A DNA stretch of 64,000 nucleotides from an uncultured Cetobacterium sp. (GCF_947072685.1 NZ_CAMTIK010000003.1:1-64000), one strand, 5' to 3'. Shown: positions 30,356 through 39,330, numbered from the stretch's first letter. The notes: generated by a model not told the origin, from the letters alone. Translations and numbers: made by a program.

Positions 30356-31315
30356 ATGTTAAATTTATTTACTCCTTTAAAGATAAAAGATATAGAGTTA
30401 AAAAATAGAGTTGTATTACCGCCACTGGTTAGGTTTTCAATGGTAGGAGAAGATGGATATGTTACGGGTGAACTTCTAGAGTGGTATAAAGATGTTGCAG
30501 AGGGAGAAACGGGGCTTATAATTGTTGAGGCGAGCTGTGTTTCTGAAGATGGAAAACTAAGGGAGAATCAGATTGGAATTTGGGATGACTCCTTTATAGA
30601 TGGACTTTCTAAAATAGCTGAAATAGGAAAAAAATATAGTGTCCCAATGCTAATTCAAATTCATCATGCAGGGTTTAAAGATGAAATTGCAACAGTTTCA
30701 GAGGAATTATTGGATGATATTCTAGAAAAATTTATTTTAGCTTTTAAAAGGGCTAAAAAGGCTGGTTTTGATGGGATAGAAATACATGGAGCTCATACTT
30801 ATTTAATATCTCAACTAAATTCGAAACTTTGGAATAGAAGAGAAGACAAATATGGGGGAAATTTTGAAAAGAGAATGTTTTTTACAAAAGAATTAGTTAC
30901 AAGAACAAAAGAGCTGTTTTGTGATGATTTTATTCTGGGATATAGAATGGGAGGAAATGAACCGACATTAGATGATGGAATAGAAATTGCTAAATATTTA
31001 GAAGAGATAGGAGTAGATTTAATACATGTATCTTCTGGAGTTCCAGATCCAGAAAAAAAACAATTAGAAAAGGTGGACGTTCCAAAAGAGTTTCCATTAG
31101 ATTGGGTTGTTTATATGGGGGTAGAGGTAAAAAGACATGTGAGAATTCCTGTTATAGGTGTAAGAAATATAAAGACAGAGGAACAAGCAAGTTATTTAAT
31201 AGAAAATGAACTGTTGGATTTAGTAGCAATTGGAAGGGCTATGATTGCTAGACCTAATTGGGTTCAACATGCAAAGAAAGATTATTTTAGAAGAACAGGA
31301 ATAAAGGTGAATTGA
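30356..31315 (+). CDS. Old Yellow Enzyme-like NADH:flavin oxidoreductase
   Basis: A 319-residue FMN-dependent TIM-barrel enzyme. The N-terminus L-F-T-P-L-K-I-K-D-I-E-L-K-N-R and the substrate loop G-I-E-I-H-G-A-H-T-Y-L-I-S-Q are typical, with S-R-x-N replaced by K-L-W-N-R-R-E-D-K-Y-G-G. The phosphate-binding end V-A-I-G-R-A-M-I-A-R-P is present. It lacks the extra FeS/FAD domains of 2,4-dienoyl-CoA reductase, so it is the short, YqjM-like type. The physiological substrate is unknown. Its stop overlaps the earP start by one base. Confidence 0.9.
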   Translation: MLNLFTPLKIKDIELKNRVVLPPLVRFSMVGEDGYVTGELLEWYKDVAEGETGLIIVEASCVSEDGKLRENQIGIWDDSFIDGLSKIAEIGKKYSVPMLIQIHHAGFKDEIATVSEELLDDILEKFILAFKRAKKAGFDGIEIHGAHTYLISQLNSKLWNRREDKYGGNFEKRMFFTKELVTRTKELFCDDFILGYRMGGNEPTLDDGIEIAKYLEEIGVDLIHVSSGVPDPEKKQLEKVDVPKEFPLDWVVYMGVEVKRHVRIPVIGVRNIKTEEQASYLIENELLDLVAIGRAMIARPNWVQHAKKDYFRRTGIKVN

Positions 31316-32478
31316 TGTTAATAAAAAGTTTAGATATTTTCTGTGAAATAATAGATAATTATGGAGATGTTGGAGTCGTTTATAGATTAGCAAAAGAAAT
31401 GAAAAAAGTTCATGGAGATGAAGTTGAAATAAGGGTTATTTTAAATAGGCTTGATGAATTTCTGGAAATAAATAAAAAAGCAAAGAATATTGAATATCAA
31501 GAAATAGACAATATTATTTATCTCACAGAGGGTTTTTTGGCTAAAAATATATGTACTTTTTCTCCTGCAAATGTTATAATAGAGGCCTTTGGATGTAATG
31601 TTTTAGAGGTGTATATAGAAAAAGCAAAGACAGAATCCTCTCTTCTAATAAATTTAGAATATCTCTCAGGAGAAAAATGGATAGAGGATATTCATTTGAT
31701 GGAATCCCAGATGGGAGCTCCTAAATTAAAGAAATATTTCTTCATGCCTGGATTTACTGAAAAAACAGGTGGAGTAGTTGTGGACAGTCTTTTTTTAGAA
31801 AGAAAAAATAAAGTTTTATTAAACAAAGAGATCTATTTAGAAAAATATTTAAAAGGCTTAAATTATAAAGATATGTTATTGGGAACAGTCTTTAGCTATG
31901 AAAAAAACTTTTCTCCGTTAATAGAAGCTTTGATAAATAATGGGAAAGAGAATTTTCTATTGATATTAGGAGAGAAAAGTCAAACTAGTTTTTTAGAGCT
32001 ATTTAAAAAAATAGATATTGTAAAATTAGATAATGAAATTTATAAGATAAAAAATATAACAATTAAATTTATGCCGTTTTTAGAACAAGAGGAATATGAA
32101 GAGTTAATAAATATAGTTGATTATAATTTTGTTAGAGGTGAGGACTCTTTTGTCCGTGCATTGTTGGCAGGAAAACCTTTTGTATGGCATATTTATTTAC
32201 AGAATGAGTTAGCACATATGGATAAAATAGAAGGGTTTATAGATAGATTTAAAGAAGTTCTAAAAAAGGAAGATATAAATTTTTTAGAGGAATATGCAGG
32301 GCTATTAAAAGATTATAATTTCAGAGAGAGTAATTCTTTTGAGGTTGGTTCTGAGAATTTCAATGATTTTTTCAAAAATTTTGAAGAGATTAAGAAATTT
32401 TCTGAAAAATACTCAGAGTTTATTATTTCTAAGTGTAATCTTATAGATAAATTAAATAGATTTATTTTAAAATATTAG
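31315..32478 (+). CDS. earP: EF-P arginine rhamnosyltransferase EarP
   Basis: A 387-residue inverting glycosyltransferase of the EarP family (formerly DUF2331). It uses dTDP-L-rhamnose to rhamnosylate an Arg of EF-P. The N-terminal S-L-D-I-F-C-E-I-I-D-N-Y-G-D-V-G matches the family, with Asp14 and Asp18 in the places of the catalytic Asp residues described in Pseudomonas and Neisseria EarP. The sugar-nucleotide site R-G-E-D-S-F-V-R-A with Glu276, followed by G-K-P-F-V-W-H-I-Y, is also conserved. ATG at 31315 is preferred over the TTG three bases earlier. The next gene is efp, 11 bases downstream, whose product carries Arg32, the expected target. The pairing is strong support. Confidence 0.92.
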   Translation: MLIKSLDIFCEIIDNYGDVGVVYRLAKEMKKVHGDEVEIRVILNRLDEFLEINKKAKNIEYQEIDNIIYLTEGFLAKNICTFSPANVIIEAFGCNVLEVYIEKAKTESSLLINLEYLSGEKWIEDIHLMESQMGAPKLKKYFFMPGFTEKTGGVVVDSLFLERKNKVLLNKEIYLEKYLKGLNYKDMLLGTVFSYEKNFSPLIEALINNGKENFLLILGEKSQTSFLELFKKIDIVKLDNEIYKIKNITIKFMPFLEQEEYEELINIVDYNFVRGEDSFVRALLAGKPFVWHIYLQNELAHMDKIEGFIDRFKEVLKKEDINFLEEYAGLLKDYNFRESNSFEVGSENFNDFFKNFEEIKKFSEKYSEFIISKCNLIDKLNRFILKY

Positions 32479-32489
32479 GAGGTTTAATT

Positions 32490-33053
32490 ATGAAAAACGC
32501 TCAAGAATTAAGAGCAGGAAGTACAGTAAGAATCGGAAACGAACCATATGTAATTCTAAAAGCAGAATATAACAAATCAGGAAGAAACTCAGCTATGATG
32601 AAGTACAAAATGAAGAACTTATTAAATGGAAATATATCAGATTCTATTTACAAAGCTGACGATAAAATGGATGATATCAGACTTGAAAAAGTTAAAGCAG
32701 TATACTCTTATAATGATGGAGATTTTTATGTATTCTCTAATCCAGTAACTTGGGATCAAATCGAATTAAAAGATGAGGATTTAGGAGACGCTTTAAACTA
32801 TTTAGAAGAAGGAATGGAATTAGAGGTTGTTTACTATGAGTCAACTCCAGTTGCAGTAGAGTTACCTACATTTGTTGAGAGACAAATAACTTATACAGAG
32901 CCAGGATTAAGAGGAGATACTTCAGGGAAAGTTCTTAAATCAGCTAAAATAAACACAGGATTTGAAATTCAAGTTCCTCTATTTGTAGAGCAAGATGAGT
33001 GGATTAAAATTGATACAAGATCAAATGAGTATGTAGAGAGAATAAAAAGATAA
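32490..33053 (+). CDS. efp: Elongation factor P, arginine type
   Basis: A 187-residue EF-P that relieves ribosome stalling at polyproline. Three beta domains are expected: KOW-like N-domain, OB domain and C-terminal OB domain. The acceptor loop reads N-K-S-G-R-N-S-A with Arg32 at the tip, where EpmA-modified EF-P has Lys. The sequence around it resembles Pseudomonas EF-P. TAGGAGG precedes the ATG. Cotranscription with earP means enzyme and substrate come from one transcript. A terminator follows. Confidence 0.97.
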   Translation: MKNAQELRAGSTVRIGNEPYVILKAEYNKSGRNSAMMKYKMKNLLNGNISDSIYKADDKMDDIRLEKVKAVYSYNDGDFYVFSNPVTWDQIELKDEDLGDALNYLEEGMELEVVYYESTPVAVELPTFVERQITYTEPGLRGDTSGKVLKSAKINTGFEIQVPLFVEQDEWIKIDTRSNEYVERIKR

Positions 33054-33056
33054 AAT

Positions 33057-33092
33057 AAAAAGCCAGATTTTTTAATCTGGCTTTTATTATTT
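33057..33092 (+). terminator. Intrinsic terminator after efp
   Basis: AAAAGCCAGATT (33057-33068) pairs with AATCTGGCTTTT (33074-33085) around a T loop, followed by a T-rich tail. It faces the SRP RNA gene on the other strand. Confidence 0.9.
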
Positions 33093-33128
33093 TTTGTAAG
33101 ATACACTTACTAGTAATATAATACATAT

Positions 33129-33257
33129 AAAAAAAGCCACAAGGATGTAACAAGAGTAATCTTATACCCGGATTATATACCTTAGTGCTGCTTCCTTCCA
33201 GATCTGACACGGTTCGATAATAATCCGCCATAAGGCTCCTGCCACAACGCTTGTGAC
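33129..33257 (-). ncRNA. ffs: Signal recognition particle RNA (4.5S-type)
   Basis: On the minus strand the SRP core is unmistakable: GTCAGATCTGGAAGGAAGC then AGCAC, with the GGAAG-type tetraloop and the symmetric and asymmetric internal loops that bind Ffh. The 5' end GTCACAAG pairs with CTTGTGGC at the 3' end, closing the rod, and is followed by a run of T at 33129-33135 that acts as the terminator. The size (about 129 bases) is a little above E. coli 4.5S and there is no Alu-type domain. It lies in the 250-base gap after efp; the predicted ORF at 33004-33231 on the same strand is a shadow. Confidence 0.93.
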
Positions 33258-33264
33258 TAGAGTA

Positions 33265-33293
33265 ATTATATCATTAAAAAACTTTAAATACAA
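33265..33293 (-). promoter_or_regulatory. Promoter of the SRP RNA gene
   Basis: On the minus strand TTGTAT (33293-33288) and a perfect TATAAT (33270-33265) are separated by 17 bases. The start of transcription is expected at about 33257, which agrees with the folded RNA end. The 3' end of the AsmA-like gene (33303) is 10 bases upstream of the -35 box. Confidence 0.88.
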
Positions 33294-33302
33294 GTAGAAA
33301 TT

Positions 33303-34571
33303 TTAAAAAATATCTTTGATGTTTTTAAAAAAGTTTTTAAAACTACTCTTCTTCTCTTCAAAAGAATCTTTATGATGAGTTTCAATATTTTTTTCAAAAG
33401 ATTTAGTTATTTCAATTCTATTTTTAATTAATGAACTTTTCAATTGATTTGGTAAAGATGTTTTAATACTAATAATTTCTGAATTTGTTGAGAAATTATT
33501 GGAAATAAAGATATTGTTTAGGTTAGGCTCACTCGATGAAATAATATTTTTTAAGATACTTTTGTTTAAATTGGTAGTATTTAAACTATTAATAATATCT
33601 TCTTTTTTTATTTCAAGATTTGAAATATCTGCGGAACCATTTATAGAAAATACAGATTTATTCATAGAAATAATTTGATCAAAGGAGATATTACCTTGAG
33701 AAACATACTTCGACAAAATAGGGAATTCTCTTAAATCAAAGTTGAATATTTTAAAGTAAATGGAGCTATTAAAAAGATTTAAATCAATATCTCCAAAAAT
33801 TTCTCCTTTAGCATTTTGTTGAGAAATATTGATTTTTAGAGGTGAAATAGAAACCTTAGAAAAGTTATTAGACAAATTTTCTATGTATCCATCAAAATCA
33901 ATATTTTTAATATTTCCATTAAAATTAACTTTGTTGATATCAATATTTTTCTGGATTGTAGGATTAGCTTTTTCATTTTCTAAATTTTGAAAAATATCTT
34001 TATAAAAAGTTGAGAGACCAACAATATCATCTTTCAAATGTAGATTTATTTCTTTTTGAATAACTATATCGATGTAGTCTGTATTTGTAATAAAAAAATC
34101 TATTAAATTTTCAGAAACTGAGTTGATAATTTTAGATTTGTTAAATTTTGCAGAAACTATTTTAGAAAAATTATCTTTTAAAGCAACTTTTTTTTCAATT
34201 TCTTTGAAAAAATATCCCGTGGTATTATCACTTGTTGATATCTCTTCTTTATTCTTTATAGGAGCCTCAATTAGAGAGATTCCATTTAAATTAAGGGTAT
34301 CTATAACTATATTGTTGCTCAAAATATCTTTAAAATCAATTGTGAAATTAACATCTTTTATTAAAATATGATTTTTCTTAAAAGTTGTATTTTTTAAAGT
34401 TATTTTCTGAGAAAAAATATTGAGATGAGCATATTGAATCTCTATGTTTTGGTTAAAAGATTTAGATAAATTTTGTGTTAAAAGATTTTTAATATAAAAA
34501 TCTTTTCCAAGAACAAAAGAAAGTAAAAACAGTATAAGTATTGAAAAAGTTAAAATATTATTTTTTTTCAT
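33303..34571 (-). CDS. AsmA-like membrane-anchored protein
   Basis: A 422-residue protein with one N-terminal hydrophobic anchor (about residues 7-23), then a long beta-strand-rich body with motifs like T-L-K-N-T-T-F, I-D-T-L-N-L-N-G-I and L-D-L-R-E-F-P. This resembles the DUF748/AsmA/YhdP group, whose members move phospholipids between the inner and outer membranes in bacteria with two membranes. The family call is by pattern only. It ends in a charged, Lys/Phe-rich tail. Its gene is downstream of fabG with a terminator between. Confidence 0.55.
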   Translation of the reverse strand: MKKNNILTFSILILFLLSFVLGKDFYIKNLLTQNLSKSFNQNIEIQYAHLNIFSQKITLKNTTFKKNHILIKDVNFTIDFKDILSNNIVIDTLNLNGISLIEAPIKNKEEISTSDNTTGYFFKEIEKKVALKDNFSKIVSAKFNKSKIINSVSENLIDFFITNTDYIDIVIQKEINLHLKDDIVGLSTFYKDIFQNLENEKANPTIQKNIDINKVNFNGNIKNIDFDGYIENLSNNFSKVSISPLKINISQQNAKGEIFGDIDLNLFNSSIYFKIFNFDLREFPILSKYVSQGNISFDQIISMNKSVFSINGSADISNLEIKKEDIINSLNTTNLNKSILKNIISSSEPNLNNIFISNNFSTNSEIISIKTSLPNQLKSSLIKNRIEITKSFEKNIETHHKDSFEEKKSSFKNFFKNIKDIF

Positions 34572-34590
34572 AAAATCCTCCTAAATAAAA

Positions 34591-34619
34591 AAAGCAAGAA
34601 TATTAGCTATTCTTGCTTT
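34591..34619 (-). terminator. Intrinsic terminator after fabG
   Basis: AAAGCAAGAATA (34591-34602) pairs with TATTCTTGCTTT (34608-34619). On the minus strand the stem is followed by a run of T residues, just past the fabG stop. Confidence 0.88.
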
Positions 34620-34634
34620 AAAATTATTTTTTAA

Positions 34635-35360
34635 TTATAAAGCTAATCCACCACTAACTTCGATCGTCTGCCCAGTTATATATGAAGACTCATCACTTGC
34701 CAAGAATAAAACAGCATTTGCGATATCTTCAGGCATTCCAAGCTTTCCAAGAGAAGTTCTATCAAGCATACCTTGTATAACATCTTCTGGTAAAATATCA
34801 GTCATAGGAGTAGATATAAATCCAGGAGCTACACAGTTAGCTCTAACTTGAGCGCCTTTTCTAGACAACTCTTTAGACCAAGTTTTTGTCATAGCAATAA
34901 CCCCACCTTTTGTAGCAGAATAGTTAGTTTGGCCAATATTTCCATATAAACCTACAACTGATGAAATTGTAACAATCGAACCTTTTTTATTTTTTGTCAT
35001 CAAAGGTGCAACAGCTTGAGTTACATTGAAAACACCCTTAAGATTAACATTGATTACAGCATCCCAAGCATCCTCGCTCATTCTGATAAAAGGACCATCT
35101 TTAGTTATTCCAGCATTATTAACTAGAATATCAATTCTTCCAAATTCATCTTTTATTCTTTTAATAAGTTCTTTAATAGCTTCTCTATCTGTTACATTTA
35201 AAATTTCGTGTCTAACATTCGTCTGTTCAAAAGTTGTATCTCCCATATCACAAGAGATAACTAATTCAGCACCTTCAGAAGCAAGTTTTTCAACGATTGT
35301 TCTCCCTATCCCTCTAGCACTACCAGTAACTAAGGCAATTTTACCTTCTATTCTATTCAT
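34635..35360 (-). CDS. fabG: 3-oxoacyl-[acyl-carrier-protein] reductase
   Basis: A 241-residue short-chain dehydrogenase. The NADP-binding motif is T-G-S-A-R-G-I-G, N-N-A-G-I-T is present, and the catalytic Ser-Tyr-Lys are in S-S-V-V-G and Y-S-A-T-K-G-G. The C-terminal G-Q-T-I-E-V-S-G-G is typical of FabG, which reduces beta-ketoacyl-ACP in fatty acid synthesis. The frame is open to 35390, but the ribosome site GGAGG sets the ATG at 35360. It stands alone, away from the other fab genes; acpS is elsewhere in this window. Confidence 0.92.
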   Translation of the reverse strand: MNRIEGKIALVTGSARGIGRTIVEKLASEGAELVISCDMGDTTFEQTNVRHEILNVTDREAIKELIKRIKDEFGRIDILVNNAGITKDGPFIRMSEDAWDAVINVNLKGVFNVTQAVAPLMTKNKKGSIVTISSVVGLYGNIGQTNYSATKGGVIAMTKTWSKELSRKGAQVRANCVAPGFISTPMTDILPEDVIQGMLDRTSLGKLGMPEDIANAVLFLASDESSYITGQTIEVSGGLAL

Positions 35361-35438
35361 AATAGACCTCCTATAAAATACATGTGTCATTTAATAGTAT
35401 AATCATTTCTTAAAAAAGTCAATAAATTATTTTTAACC

Positions 35439-37028
35439 TCAATGAACTGTTCCCATTTTGAATAAATCTTCATTAATTTTATTAGCTTGGTTTTTAGGAA
35501 GGAGTAAAACAAGAACATCTCCTGCTAAAATTTTAGTACTTCCTTTTGGAATATATTCACTTTCACCTCTTCGAATGGCAACGACAAGAGTATTTTTAGG
35601 CCAACTAATATCTTTAATAAACTTTTCATCAAAATTTGACTCAGCAGCAACGGGAATACAAATAAGTGTTTTTTCCAGATGTTCATGGTGTTCATTTTCT
35701 AAATCATATTCAGATTCAAATTTAGGCATTCTTTCATAAAGAATATCATAAATAGGTTTTAATTTTAGAAGTTCAGTTATGTAGTAAGCAACGATTGAAA
35801 CTGTTGCAATAGCCAAAAGATGATCAAAACTACCGGTCATTTCTAATATAAGAATTATACCAGTAATTGGAGCTCTGACAACGGCCACAAAAAATCCTGC
35901 CATACCTAAAATCATAAAATGTATAATAAATTCTGGATTAAAATTAAAAATAGATATCAATATAAGTGCATATATTTTTCCTAAAACAGCTCCAAGAACT
36001 AACATCGGTAAAAAAATTCCACCTTGAAATCCAGTGGCGTAAGATGTTGTAGTAAAAAATAATTTAATAAAAAAAATAAATATTAAAAATAAAATAGTCT
36101 GATTTTTAAAAGGGAGTCCCTCAACAAGATGATGACCTCCACCTGCCATATCAGGCATAATAAAACAAATAATAAACGAAAGTGTCATAATAGAAGATAT
36201 TTTAATGACTCTAGGCAGTTTTATATTTTTAAAAATATCTTGTGATTTAGTCAATGAAACGGTAAAGAATTTTCCAAAAAATGCCAATACAATACCAAAT
36301 ATAATAAACAAAGCAAATTGTAGGTATGGATTAACATCAGAAGGATATTTTACAGCTAGGCTAAATGCTGGATTCATATCAAATATTCTTCTAGCTATGA
36401 AGTTAGATGAAATACTTGCTAAAAAAGTACAAACAATTAGTTTAGAAGAAAAAAAACGATGTAGTTCTTCCATGCTAAATATAACTCCAGCCAGTGGAGC
36501 ACCAAAAGCTCCAGCTAGTCCAGCACTAGATCCAGCAGTTACAAGGTATTTATTATCAGTATAGTCCCTTTTAAAAATTTTAGAGCACCCGTATCCTAGG
36601 TAAGAACCTAGCTGTACAGATGGGCCTTCTCTTCCTAAAGATAACCCCGCACCAATTCCTAATAAACCACCTAAGAATTTAACACCAAATTCTTTTAACC
36701 AAAATAGATAGTCTAATTTTTTGAGCATAAGTGCTTTAACTTGAGGAATACCGCTTCCACCCGTCACAGGAAATTTTCGCGTTAAATAGTCAACAAAAAT
36801 ACCGATAGCTATAAATATAGTCCATATAAAAAATAATTTTGAAGGATTTGAAAGGACATCTTTTGTTAGAAAATGTTCTCTTAAATTTCCAGCTAAATTT
36901 AAACCGTATCTGTAAACAGAAACAGTTATACCAGTTGTAATACCAACAAGTATCGAAAGGGCGTATAAACCTTTGTTTCCTTTGTGAAGGAGTTCGACGT
37001 GATTTTTGATTTCTCTTTCTTTATTCAT
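35439..37028 (-). CDS. ClC-family chloride/proton antiporter with C-terminal RCK (TrkA-C) domain
   Basis: A 529-residue membrane protein. ClC signatures: G-S-G-I-P-Q-V (Cl- site), G-R-E-G-P-S-V-Q (gating Glu), G-A-F-G-A-P-L-A-G-V and the E-E pair in S-M-E-E-L that corresponds to the internal proton glutamate, so an exchanger rather than a channel is likely. The last 80 residues form a TrkA-C-like domain (V-A-I-R-R-G-E, P-K-G-S-T-K-I-L-A-G-D) that may bind a ligand. The frame is open to 37118, but GGGAG before ATG 37028 marks the start. It is on the opposite strand to dapF, whose promoter lies between. Confidence 0.93.
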   Translation of the reverse strand: MNKEREIKNHVELLHKGNKGLYALSILVGITTGITVSVYRYGLNLAGNLREHFLTKDVLSNPSKLFFIWTIFIAIGIFVDYLTRKFPVTGGSGIPQVKALMLKKLDYLFWLKEFGVKFLGGLLGIGAGLSLGREGPSVQLGSYLGYGCSKIFKRDYTDNKYLVTAGSSAGLAGAFGAPLAGVIFSMEELHRFFSSKLIVCTFLASISSNFIARRIFDMNPAFSLAVKYPSDVNPYLQFALFIIFGIVLAFFGKFFTVSLTKSQDIFKNIKLPRVIKISSIMTLSFIICFIMPDMAGGGHHLVEGLPFKNQTILFLIFIFFIKLFFTTTSYATGFQGGIFLPMLVLGAVLGKIYALILISIFNFNPEFIIHFMILGMAGFFVAVVRAPITGIILILEMTGSFDHLLAIATVSIVAYYITELLKLKPIYDILYERMPKFESEYDLENEHHEHLEKTLICIPVAAESNFDEKFIKDISWPKNTLVVAIRRGESEYIPKGSTKILAGDVLVLLLPKNQANKINEDLFKMGTVH

Positions 37029-37129
37029 AAAATCTCCCTGTTTATGTGTTAAGTATTTAAACAATACCAAGAGAAATACTAACATAAAACACAATAAAAG
37101 TAAAGTGTAATCAAACAAATTACAAGTGC

Positions 37130-37158
37130 TTGCTTTAAATGAAACAATAAGGTAGAAT
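37130..37158 (+). promoter_or_regulatory. Promoter of dapF and the downstream CNNM gene
   Basis: TTGCTT (37130-37135) and TAGAAT (37153-37158) lie 17 bases apart. Transcription should start at about 37165, close to the dapF ribosome site. Confidence 0.65.
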
Positions 37159-37201
37159 ATAGGGTAATAGACATAATTTTTTAGTTGAAGAGGTGATTGA
37201 T

Positions 37202-38035
37202 TTGAGATTTAATAAAATGCAGGGAACAGGAAATGATTTTCTATTATTTGATGGGATAAATAATAGTTATGGAGATTATTCTAAAATGGCAAAAACCCTT
37301 TGTAATAGACGTTATGGTGTTGGTGGAGATGGGATAATGATAGCTGAATCCAGTGAAATAGCTGATATAAAAATGGTCTATTACAATTCAGACGGTTCAA
37401 GAGGAGAGATGTGTGGGAATGGGATTAGGTGTTTCTCTAAATTTATTTATGATGAGGGGTTAGTGAATAAAAAAAAAATAAAAATAGAAACAGGAGATGG
37501 AATAAAAATAGCGTATTTAAATATAGAGTGTGAAATAGTTAAAGAGATTACTATTTTTATGGGAGAGGCTAGGTTGAATTCTAAAGATATACCTGTTTTG
37601 ATAGAAAAAGAGCATGTTTTAAATGAAAAAATAATAGTTTTAGGACAGGAATTTACAATTTCAGCAGTATTGGTAGGAGTTCCACATTTAATAGTAATAT
37701 GTGAGGATTTAGAAAATTTTGAAGTTAACAAATTTGGAAAAGAGATAGAAAAAATGGATATTTTTCCGAATAAGATAAATGTAAATTTTATTGAGGTGAT
37801 AGATAGGAATAATATAAAGATAAAGACCTGGGAAAGAGGAGCTGGAAGGACATTAGCTTGTGGAACAGGATCTTGCTCAGCAGTATTTATAGCCAATCAT
37901 TTAAGATTGGTAGAAGAAAAAGTAAATGTGGAAACAGAGGGGGGAATTCTAAAAATTCAACTTAAAACTGGAAATGAAATATTTATGACAGGAATGGCAG
38001 AAACTATATTTAAAGGAGAGGTTATATGGGAATAA
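37202..38035 (+). CDS. dapF: Diaminopimelate epimerase
   Basis: A 277-residue PLP-independent epimerase making meso-DAP for peptidoglycan and lysine. The catalytic cysteines are in E-M-C-G-N-G-I-R-C (Cys71) and L-A-C-G-T-G-S-C. TTG at 37202 is chosen as the start: it follows GAGGTGAT and gives M-R-F-N-K-M-Q-G-T-G-N-D-F, the normal beginning of DapF. A GTG at 37193 lies within the ribosome site. The next gene starts ten bases before the stop. Some fusobacteria use lanthionine in place of DAP, so DapF may have altered use here. Confidence 0.93.
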   Translation: MRFNKMQGTGNDFLLFDGINNSYGDYSKMAKTLCNRRYGVGGDGIMIAESSEIADIKMVYYNSDGSRGEMCGNGIRCFSKFIYDEGLVNKKKIKIETGDGIKIAYLNIECEIVKEITIFMGEARLNSKDIPVLIEKEHVLNEKIIVLGQEFTISAVLVGVPHLIVICEDLENFEVNKFGKEIEKMDIFPNKINVNFIEVIDRNNIKIKTWERGAGRTLACGTGSCSAVFIANHLRLVEEKVNVETEGGILKIQLKTGNEIFMTGMAETIFKGEVIWE

Positions 38036-39330
38036 CAGGAAAATTAATATCAATACTTTGTTTGATTTTAATAAGTGCATTTTTTTCTATGGCAGAGATA
38101 TCATTAGCAGGAGCCAGAAAAATAAAACTTCAACTTTTAGTAGATGAAGGAAATGAAAAAGCAAAAAAAGTTTTAGATTTACAAAATAATCCGGGGAATT
38201 TTTTTACAACTGTTCAAATAGGATTGAATATTGTTGCAATATTAGCAGGTATAATTGGAGATGGAATATTATCACCAATTATAAATAATTATATAAGTAA
38301 TCCAACACTTGTATTTTTAATATCATTTACATTTGTAACGGGTGCATTTATAGAATTTGCCGATTTAATACCAAAAAGATTGGCAATGGTTTATCCAGAG
38401 TCAACTGCGATGGCATTGGTTAATTCAATGACTTTAACTATAAAATTTTTAACTCCGATTGTTTGGGTATTCAGTGGGACTGCAAACTCAGTATTTAAAA
38501 TTTTTAATACACCGAGTTCAAGAGAGGATATGATAACTCACGATGATATTTTTGCAATGGTAGATGCTGGAGCAGAAGCGGGAGTTGTACATACAAAAGA
38601 GCATCATTTGATTGAGAATGTGTTTGAACTTGAGCAAAGATGGGTTTCATCAGCGATGACAACAAGAGATGAAATTATTTATTTTACTCTTGAAGAAACT
38701 GAAGATAGTATAAAGCAAAAGATTGCTGAATATCCTCATTCAAAATTTTTAGTTTGTGAAAGTGATATAGACTCAATATATGGATACGTGGGATCTAAAG
38801 ATATTTTGCCAAGAATTTTAAAAGGGGAGTTAAGTGGACTTCAAAACATAAAAGAGATAACAATCCGAAATATACTGATAATTCCAAATACACTTACTTT
38901 GTCTGATATGTTAGATAGATTTAATGAAGCTAGAGAGGATTTCGCGGTTATATTAAATGAGTATGCACATGTTGTTGGAGTGATAACTTTAAATGATGTT
39001 GTTTCAACATTGATGGGAGATGTTGTCTATCCGATGCAAGAGGAGTATATTATAAAAAGAGGAGAGGGATCTTGGCTTATAGATGGAGTTACAGCTGTAG
39101 AGGATGTAAAGAAAGCTCTTGAAATAGAATCGTTTCCAGAAGAGGATAGTTATGAAACAATAGCAGGGTTTATGATGTATATGTTAAAAAGCATTCCTAA
39201 AAAAGGGGCTTTTATAGAGTATGCAGATTATAGTTTTGAAGTGGTGGATGTAGATAATTTTAAAATAGACCAACTACTTGTTATAAAAAAAGAAAAAAAA
39301 GAAAATGAAGTTGATGAGGATATAAAATAA
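38026..39330 (+). CDS. CNNM/CBS-domain membrane protein (CorC/HlyC type)
   Basis: A 434-residue protein: an N-terminal DUF21/CNNM domain with about four helices (start to about 190), a CBS pair (about 205-330, with A-M-T-T-R-D-E and E-Y-A-H-V-V-G-V-I-T) and a C-terminal CorC/HlyC domain. CNNM proteins handle Mg2+ and Co2+, and some export Mg2+. The name hemolysin found in databases is historic. It overlaps dapF by ten bases and is followed by a terminator. Confidence 0.9.
   Translation: MGITGKLISILCLILISAFFSMAEISLAGARKIKLQLLVDEGNEKAKKVLDLQNNPGNFFTTVQIGLNIVAILAGIIGDGILSPIINNYISNPTLVFLISFTFVTGAFIEFADLIPKRLAMVYPESTAMALVNSMTLTIKFLTPIVWVFSGTANSVFKIFNTPSSREDMITHDDIFAMVDAGAEAGVVHTKEHHLIENVFELEQRWVSSAMTTRDEIIYFTLEETEDSIKQKIAEYPHSKFLVCESDIDSIYGYVGSKDILPRILKGELSGLQNIKEITIRNILIIPNTLTLSDMLDRFNEAREDFAVILNEYAHVVGVITLNDVVSTLMGDVVYPMQEEYIIKRGEGSWLIDGVTAVEDVKKALEIESFPEEDSYETIAGFMMYMLKSIPKKGAFIEYADYSFEVVDVDNFKIDQLLVIKKEKKENEVDEDIK

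Noticed and set aside
33004-33231. Minus-strand 75-codon frame near the SRP RNA
   Set aside because: It covers the SRP RNA and the efp end; the RNA core explains the sequence.
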